Source: Ehrlichia ruminantium
Lineage (GTDB): Bacteria > Pseudomonadota > Alphaproteobacteria > Rickettsiales > Anaplasmataceae
DNA: 37,470 nt
NCBI RefSeq assembly: GCF_009728835.1
Contig: NZ_CP033455.1
Coordinates: 642,493-679,962 of the forward strand
Direction: 5' to 3'
Positions 18,685 through 26,400 of this stretch are shown in pieces. Below the pieces are notes generated by a model. That model searched no databases, was not told the origin of the DNA, and saw only the letters and a list, made by a program, of their open reading frames with translations. Numbering within the stretch: the stretch's first letter is position 1; each line of letters begins with the position of its first letter. The translations under genes and the position numbers were made by a program.

Positions 18685-19572
18685 TTAAATATTGTGCAAC
18701 CCAAGTTCTTCTTTTTTAGAGATAACAAAGTTCTTTACTTTTAAGAAAGCATGTGTTTCTATTTGTCTAATACGTTCCTTTGAAATATTGTACTTTTTAC
18801 TTAATATCTCTAGAGTGTCTGGTTCTTCTATTAGTTTTCTTCTAATAAATATATCACGATGTCTTTCATTTAAAGTTGCTAATGCTTGTGTAATCAAAGA
18901 TTTTTTTATGTCTGTTTCTTCATTTAATAGGTATGCATCTTCCTGATTGAGATCTTCACATTTTATCATATCTTGTAATTGTGTACCGTTCTGATTGCCG
19001 TTAGAGAATACTATATCGTTTAATGATTTGTCCCGGTAAGTAAAGAATTTATTCATCTGTTCAACCTCTTGTTCAGAAGTTGAACATTCATTTGCTATGA
19101 TTTTAATATCTTCTTTAGTAATGTTATTGTGATATTTAAAGAGCTTTTTTTTGATTTTTCTTAAACTAAAAAATAGCTTTCTTTGTGCTTGTGTGGTGCC
19201 AATTTTTATACATGACCATGATTTGAGAATATAATCTTTGATTGAAGCTTTGATCCACCATATTGCATATGTAGAAAGCCTGAAACCTAAATTAGGGTTA
19301 AACTTTTTTACAGCTTGCATTAAGCCTATATTACCTTCCATAATGAGCTCTATAAGTGGTAGTCCATAGTTTTTAAAACTTAATGCAACTTTTACTACCA
19401 GTCTTAAATGACTTGTAACTAATTTGTGTGCATCAGCAATTACACCATGTTCATACCAATTTTTTGCTAACTTTTCTTCTTCTTCTAGAGATAAAATCTG
19501 AAAAGACTGTACCTCATTAATATAAGACATTAGATTGTCCTGATTTAGAGATAATATAGAACTTGTTAACAT
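18685..19572 (-). CDS. rpoH: RNA polymerase heat-shock sigma factor RpoH (sigma-32)
   Basis: A 295-residue group 3-type sigma factor directing RNA polymerase to heat-shock promoters. Region 2 reads LRLVVKVALSFKNYGLP, then LIMEGNIGLMQAVKKFNP and LSTYAIWWIKASIKDYIL. The diagnostic RpoH box follows (QRKLFFSLRKIKKKL), which housekeeping sigma lacks. Region 4.2 helix-turn-helix is LSKKYNISKERIRQIE. Length matches the family. Two starts are possible: the ATG at 19572 with little ribosome-binding signal, or the ATG at 19530 with AGGA seven bases upstream. I keep the longer because E. coli RpoH has a similar N-terminal extension before the NLxSYI segment. In Anaplasmataceae, with very few sigma factors, RpoH is probably the main alternative regulator. 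Confidence 0.96.
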   Translation of the reverse strand: MLTSSILSLNQDNLMSYINEVQSFQILSLEEEEKLAKNWYEHGVIADAHKLVTSHLRLVVKVALSFKNYGLPLIELIMEGNIGLMQAVKKFNPNLGFRLSTYAIWWIKASIKDYILKSWSCIKIGTTQAQRKLFFSLRKIKKKLFKYHNNITKEDIKIIANECSTSEQEVEQMNKFFTYRDKSLNDIVFSNGNQNGTQLQDMIKCEDLNQEDAYLLNEETDIKKSLITQALATLNERHRDIFIRRKLIEEPDTLEILSKKYNISKERIRQIETHAFLKVKNFVISKKEELGLHNI

Positions 19573-19692
19573 AATTAGATAATATAACCTTTATATAGTG
19601 CCGCTATTATTATAAGTAATATAAATGATGTATAGTAAATTTTCAAGGTTTTGATATATTAATTTAATATATAATTTTTTAAGATACTCGTT

Positions 19693-20292
19693 ATGAATAT
19701 AGTAATTACAACAAGAGGTTTTGATATTACTGATAATATTAGATCTTATATAGAAAAAGGTATTGATGACCATATAGTAAAATTTTTTTTTGGTGATACA
19801 ACAGTTACTATAAAAGTTATCTTATCCAAAGACGCAAATCTATTTAATGCCAATATTTCTATTAGTGATGTTAAGGGAGAGTTTATTAGAATTTCTAAAA
19901 CTGCAGATACAGCATATCATGCAATAGATAATGTGATTAATTACTTGTCTAATAAGCTAAAACAGCATAAGAGTGAAAAAATTAATAAATACCGTCACAA
20001 TAAGCACTCTATTAAATCACAGATGAAATGTTTTGGATATGTAGTGAATAAAAATGAGATAGAAAACTATGACATAGATAATGATACTCATAATAGTACA
20101 GGATTAGTGATAGAAGAAGATGTAATTGTAAAAACTATGACTATTGGTGATGCAATTATGGAAATGGAATTGTTATCTTTGCCAGCTCTTTTGTTTATTA
20201 ATGTAAAGAATAATAGAGTAAATATGGTTTATACTAGAAATGATGGTAATATAGTATGGGTAGATCCATTAAATGTATCATCTGTGCAATAA
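19693..20292 (+). CDS. hpf: Long-form ribosome hibernation-promoting factor (RaiA/HPF family)
   Basis: A 199-residue protein that binds the 30S subunit and promotes ribosome dimerisation or inactivation during slow growth. The N-terminal S30AE domain (residues ~1-98) starts MNIVITTRGFDITDNIRSYI and includes the family's DTAYHAIDNVINYLSNKLKQHK helix. A basic linker follows. The C-terminal dimerisation domain (about residues 138-190) is present, with VIVKTMTIGDAIMEMELL and an INVKNNRVNMVYTRNDGN strand pair, so this is the long form. It is divergent from rpoH, with 120 bp between starts holding both promoters. The pairing with a stress sigma factor is suggestive, but co-regulation is only inferred. 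Confidence 0.92.
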   Translation: MNIVITTRGFDITDNIRSYIEKGIDDHIVKFFFGDTTVTIKVILSKDANLFNANISISDVKGEFIRISKTADTAYHAIDNVINYLSNKLKQHKSEKINKYRHNKHSIKSQMKCFGYVVNKNEIENYDIDNDTHNSTGLVIEEDVIVKTMTIGDAIMEMELLSLPALLFINVKNNRVNMVYTRNDGNIVWVDPLNVSSVQ

Positions 20293-20360
20293 ATATTCTT
20301 TATTGAGTGTGTTTATGTGGTTGATGTGTATGTCTATATATTAATTATAGAATGATTTAG

Positions 20361-20389
20361 TTGTAATTAATTAATATATTAGTTAATAT
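20361..20389 (+). promoter_or_regulatory. Possible sigma-70-type promoter before the giant ankyrin gene
   Basis: TTGTAA at 20361-20366 and TAATAT at 20384-20389 are separated by 17 bases, about 75 nt before the ATG at 20465. Matches of this quality are frequent by chance in such AT-rich DNA, so this is only a candidate. Confidence 0.22.
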
Positions 20390-20464
20390 TATAATAATTT
20401 ATTTAATTTAGTATAGTAAATCATAATATGCAAAGTAGTTAAAAACAAATCTAGGTTAATAACA

Positions 20465-23400
20465 ATGGGAATAGAAGATCTACATCAGGCTATAAAGGCA
20501 GAGGATATATCTGAAGTAAAGAAGATATTCAAGTCATCTAATAAAGCGGAAAAAGCTCGACTTGTGTGTTCTGAAACAGAAAATGGACAAGGTATATTAC
20601 AGTATGTAATTAGTGAATACCTTGCTACACGTAAAATAGAGTACGCTGACATTTTTCAAGAGATCTTTAAACATTGTGATAATAACTTATTAAATAAGAG
20701 GGATAGTAATGGAGAATATCCATTATTGAGAGCTGCACGTGCTGGGTCACTATTTTTACATCTATTCGATAGTAGCAAAAAGAAAATTGACTGGAACGTT
20801 TGTGACCGTGAAGGAAATGGTGTACTGCTTAATGGTATAAGTTCTGGAGATACTGGATGTATAAACATCATAATGCATAGAAAGGATGCGCATTCTCAGT
20901 TATCTCGCGTGAATAATAATGGTGATAATGTACTGCATACTGTTATTAATCAATGTATCGCATCAGGGTCTCATATAGGGAGATATGATACTATACTTGG
21001 TAAACTTTCTAGGTTAGTGGTTGAACATAAAAAATCAGCATTAGGTCAACAGTTTGCCCTTGGTAGGTTACTTAATTTACCAAATAAAAGTGGTAATACA
21101 CCGGCACATCTTTTAGTAAAGAGTCCTCAAGTGTTTCTAGATCCAGATTATCCACATACTGAATCTTTAATTGAGAATATTGATGTTGGAAAGCTTGATT
21201 CACAGGGTAATAGTGTACTTGATTTAGCAGTACAAAATAATACTGCTGGTGAAATCATAAGAATGATTTTGACTAATGAAGATCAATATCAAATGAAAGA
21301 GCTAAAGAAGACTCTCCTTAAACATGTAACTGAGCAGAATTATGGCACAATATTAACTGGTTATAGAAGAGAAAAGCTTACTGAAATATTAAGAGATGTT
21401 GATTTAAAAGATCCAGAATTATCACGTGTTTTAGTTGATAGGTTTAAACATGTTAAGACACGTGACGAAGTTGACAATTTTAATAATGTAGTTATAGATA
21501 ATAATATTTTTACTGAGCAAGATGCTTGTTGTTGTGCAATAGAATCTGAGAACCCAGTAGCTTGTAGATATTATGAGCATTATGAACCATACATGAATAA
21601 TAGCAAGTGCCAAAAAGCAGTATCTAAAGTGCAAGGTGATGAATTAATACGATTAATAGTTTCTAGAAATCCTTATAATATTGTTGGCTTCAGTGAAAAG
21701 CATCTATCACCTAAATTGATACTTGCAGTATTAGACGGAGATGATGTTAATGCTGCTGTTGCGATGGTAAAAAGATTGTCTCAATCCTCAAGATTGCTTG
21801 AAAGCTTTATTAAGAATACATCAGATGCACAGCTTGTTTCCTGTATGTTAAAAATAGGTGTTGAAGGATCATTAAGACGCCAAGTTTGTTCTATGGAAAT
21901 TAATGATGCAGACTTTGAAGTTATTGCACAGGATATGAATAAAGTTTGTCAAGCATCGGAAGATCGTATTTTTAGTCTTGCTCAGAAAGGTGATATAGAA
22001 AATCTTGTTAAGTGGATTAAGTGTGACATTGATCTCATATATAAAGAAAAGGATGGTAAAAGTTTATTAGAGATTGCATCGGATAATGGGCATAGAGATT
22101 TGGTGAGAGCTCTGATATCATTGCACAATGAAAATATAGTTTCTGCTATTGGGTATTTAGGGCATGATGCTATTGCACATGTTAAGATCGCTAATTCTTT
22201 TAATCACATTTCGAAAATTCCTTCTCAAGAAGCTTTTGAGGTGATTCAAAACAATAAAGATTTGATTGATCCTGATATTATAAGAACTATATTCAATAAC
22301 GCTATTATAGCTGGTGGATCTGATGAACTTATACAATTCTGTTATGAGAATTATTATGAGAATATAAAAGATATTAGATATATGAAACCTCAAGTAAGTG
22401 AAGAACATGATGGTAAAGAAACTGGTAAACCTATGCCTTCAAGTGGTATAGCTAGTGGAGAGAAAGAAGGAAAAAGTAGTACAGATATATTATCACTTAG
22501 AGATAAAATTAATCAATATGGTGCTTTGTCAGGATATGTTGATGCCATATTAAGTAGAGATGCTGACAGATTTAAACAAGAAGTTATAGATAAATTAAAT
22601 GATAATCCAAAAGACTACATTACAAAGAGTCAGGGGAGTGAAGGACATACAATATTTTCGTTAGTTGCTTCTTTTGGAAGTACTGAACAATGGATTAAAT
22701 TATCTGATGCTTATAAATCTGTTGCACTAACTAAGAAAACTAGATCTATTTTTCCAAAAGATCCATTGAATGGTAATAAAACATCTAGTTTAGGTAGTCC
22801 ACTTCAATGTGCTATTATAGCTGATAATATTCCTGTTGCGGAATTTTTTTTACAAAAGATTAATAGTGATGAATTATCGGCAGGATACGGTAAATACAAT
22901 GAAAATGTTATTCATACTGCAGTAAGGCATGGGAAATTAGATATACTGCGTAAAATTATTAGTGATGATAAGTTTCCAAAAGCATCGTTGGTAAAAGCTT
23001 TTCTGCATCCTAATAAGGATGGAATAACTCCTTTTACTATGGCATTTCAAGAAGGCTATGGTCGATTATGTCGAGAATTTATTAAAGTGATCAAAGAGTC
23101 ACAAGATAGTAGTGTATATAGGCAAGTGCTTCTTGATGAGAATTTACTTAAGTTGGTTATTGATTATGGTGATACTAATTTATTTAACGATATAATTGAC
23201 ATCCAACGTCATGTCAATACATCAAAAACTAGGTCAACAATACATTTGGTCAATCATAATATTGGTAGAGATAATTTATTATCTTATACGTGTAAGAATG
23301 CAGAAATAAAACTGTTAGAGGTATTGATTAAGTGTTGTGAAATTGAAGATATATTTCATGCATTAGAAGGTGTAATTCGGGAAAGTTCCAATATTAATCC

Positions 23401-26400
23401 TGAAGCATTAGATACGTTGTTTGCTCATTTAGTAAAGTGTTCTTCTGAAGAAAGGGTAGCTTCTGCAATTATACCACTTGTTGTCAAATATGATAAACCT
23501 GAAGTGTTAGAACGTGTAGCAAATGCAATTAATATTAATGATCCTAGGTTCAATGTTTGTAATCTTATTGTGCAGAATAAGCCAGGTGTATTGAGTTATA
23601 TATTAAATGCAAGGTCTGGGGGTCTTGATGTAACTACTAGTAGTGGTGGAATGAATGATTTAGCATTTGCTATGTGTTCTCCTAATATGTCACGTGTATG
23701 TTGTGATTATTTACAATCTCATCCTGATGTTGAATTAAGAAATGGAGCATTATTTTATGCAGCGATATTATCGAATAATATTGAATTAGTAGATTTATTA
23801 ATAAAAAAAGATCCTTCTTTAGCGATGAAAGAATGTGATACTTCATCAAAGCAGAATAAGGAAGTCCTTTCTAAATTAAAAAGTGAATATAAGTGTAAGT
23901 TTACAGATGGAGAATTACCTTATGCTTTTGCGGAGAGGACGCCAAGCGTTAGTCTTCAGATGAAGAGTTATTTAAAAGATGCTTTCTTGAAAAGATGTGA
24001 GCAAAATGCTGTTACAGCATCAGATTTTTTAGTGAATAATAATTTAATTAAAACACTTGCATCATGTTCAAATCCTGCTAAGTATCCTGATTTATGTAAA
24101 AAAATTGTTCAATGTGTTGACGTTGGTGACTTTTTAAGTAGGAGTTATACTAGTGGTGATAATGTCTTTCATTTAGCAGATGGCAAAAACGTTGATTTCT
24201 TATCTAAACTAGCTGCTAAGTGTAGAGTTTTTGTCAAGGATAGTGGAAATCCAAAACATAAATCTATGTTTAAGAGTATGGTTAACAAGACCAGACCTTC
24301 AGATGGGTTATCTTTTTTCCATTTTCTTGCAGCTAATTCTTTTTTCGAAGATTATAAATCCCTTTGTTTATCGCAAGGAGATGTTAAGCAATTGACATCA
24401 GATGGGGCAAATATGTCTCATATTTGTGCTAGAAGTGGGATGAAAGATGAAAGTGGTAGGTTTGAGTTTGAGAATTTAATAGATAATGAGCGTGATTTAA
24501 GAGGAGCTGTAGATCGTCGAGGAAATGGATTATTAGCTTATGCTGCTAGTGGATCAAATGAAGATTTAGCTCTTGAAGCTGTTACAAAAATTATATCATC
24601 ACCAGGTTTAGATCCTAACCTGAACAAGATGTTTAAATATACACAGCGTAAGTATATTCAAAAATGTTTAAATGCTGCTTTTGATAGTGGAAATATTAAA
24701 GTATATAAGAGTATTTGTGAGAAATTTGGTATAAAAGGTCTTGTTCCTAGTCTACATGACATGCATAGGGGATTGCTAACTAAAATAAGTAGTACTACTG
24801 ATCCTGTTAAAGCAGCAAAATTATTATCTGATGAATATGATAGATATGTTGAGTCTGGTAAATCACCTGCTGAATTATCAGGGCAGCAACAAGATAATGA
24901 GACTTTGCAAGATAGAATATTTGTTAATCCTAGTAAAAAAGTAATATTGGATTCTTCTTATAAGTTAGCAGATTTATTAGATACTGATGCAGGATATGAG
25001 AAATGTTTATCGGAAATAAATCGAGCTTCTTCTGGTGCATTACAAATTAGAATATCTGGTGGACAATCTGTTGCCGAGAAGGCTATTTCTTCTGGTAATG
25101 CTGCCTTTGTAAAAGCTTTAGCAGCAAGTAATGTGACATTAAATCCTAATATTACTGATGATAATGGAAATACTTTACTTCATCGTTTAATACTTGCCTG
25201 TAATGAACATCCTCAACTTTTACAGGATATTGTTATGATAGGTAATGAGTTAGCATATAGACATGGTTTTTCTGTTAATCAGAAGAATATTGATGGTGAA
25301 ACACCAATTAGTTTATTGGAATCATTAAAGGAAAAATTAGAAAAAGAAGGTAGTGAGAACCTATATTTGATTCAAGAACTTTTAACTATTTTACCTGTAA
25401 GATCAGGGCAAGAAAGTAGTGAAGTACAAAAACTTAATAGTGCGTCTGAGATATATAATATTACTGGTTCATCTAGGAAGCTGAGTCTAGAAATGACACA
25501 CTCTGACTTCCTATCAAAACAGTTTAATCAAGTATTATATGGTGCATGTGCTGCCATTTTGAGTGATGATTCTATCAAACATCCAAGTGCTGGTAATCGT
25601 AATGCTGAAAAATTAAAAAAGTTATTGGTAGATTCCGATATCAGGAAAACATTAACTAATACAGACAGTCAGGGTAATAATATATTACAGGCAATATTTG
25701 AAAATGTTGCTACTGGAAAACTCAATTCTGATGAGGTAGGATTATTACAACTTGTTAACATAATTTTATCTAGTATAAAAGATGGTAAAGATCGAGATTT
25801 ATTAGATGACTTGTTACTTAATCACAGAAATTCAAGAGGTGAAAACGCTATTGAGAGTTTAGCAAAAATTCCTCCTGCTTATCCTGTATTTAAAAGACTC
25901 GAAGAGTTACTCGGTAAAGAAAAAATCTCAAATCGTAGTGATTTCAATACTGTCTTAGTAAATTCTGCAGCATCTGGTAATGTTCAATTATATGATTATA
26001 TTTGTACTAAATATGCAGTTGATACGTTACGCAATGTAGATATACATGGTGAATCATCTCTACACAAAGCTGTTGTTAATGGTTCTGTGGAGATGGTGAA
26101 AAGAGTATTGGCTACTGGAAGTGATATTAATAGGAAAAATCGTGAAGGTAATACACCGTTGCATTCTCTATTACTTCATATTTCTAATGCTCCAGATCAT
26201 ATGGTTAAGCCTGAACATATTCAACTTGTAAGATTCTTAATATCTCGTGGTGCTTCACTTAGTGAGAAAAATATTTCAGGAGTTTCTCCAAGTAACATTG
26301 CTCCATCTATTGTAAGCAGATCAGAATCAGAAAGTAAATTACCAGAAGATACATGTAATGTTTTACAACACATGAGGGATGGTAGGAATGATTATCTGGA

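Noticed and set aside
19591-19773. A 60-codon minus-strand frame overlapping the rpoH-hpf promoter region
   Set aside because: It overlaps the start of the well-supported hibernation factor on the other strand and has low-complexity Tyr/Ile/Asn content typical of translated AT-rich DNA.
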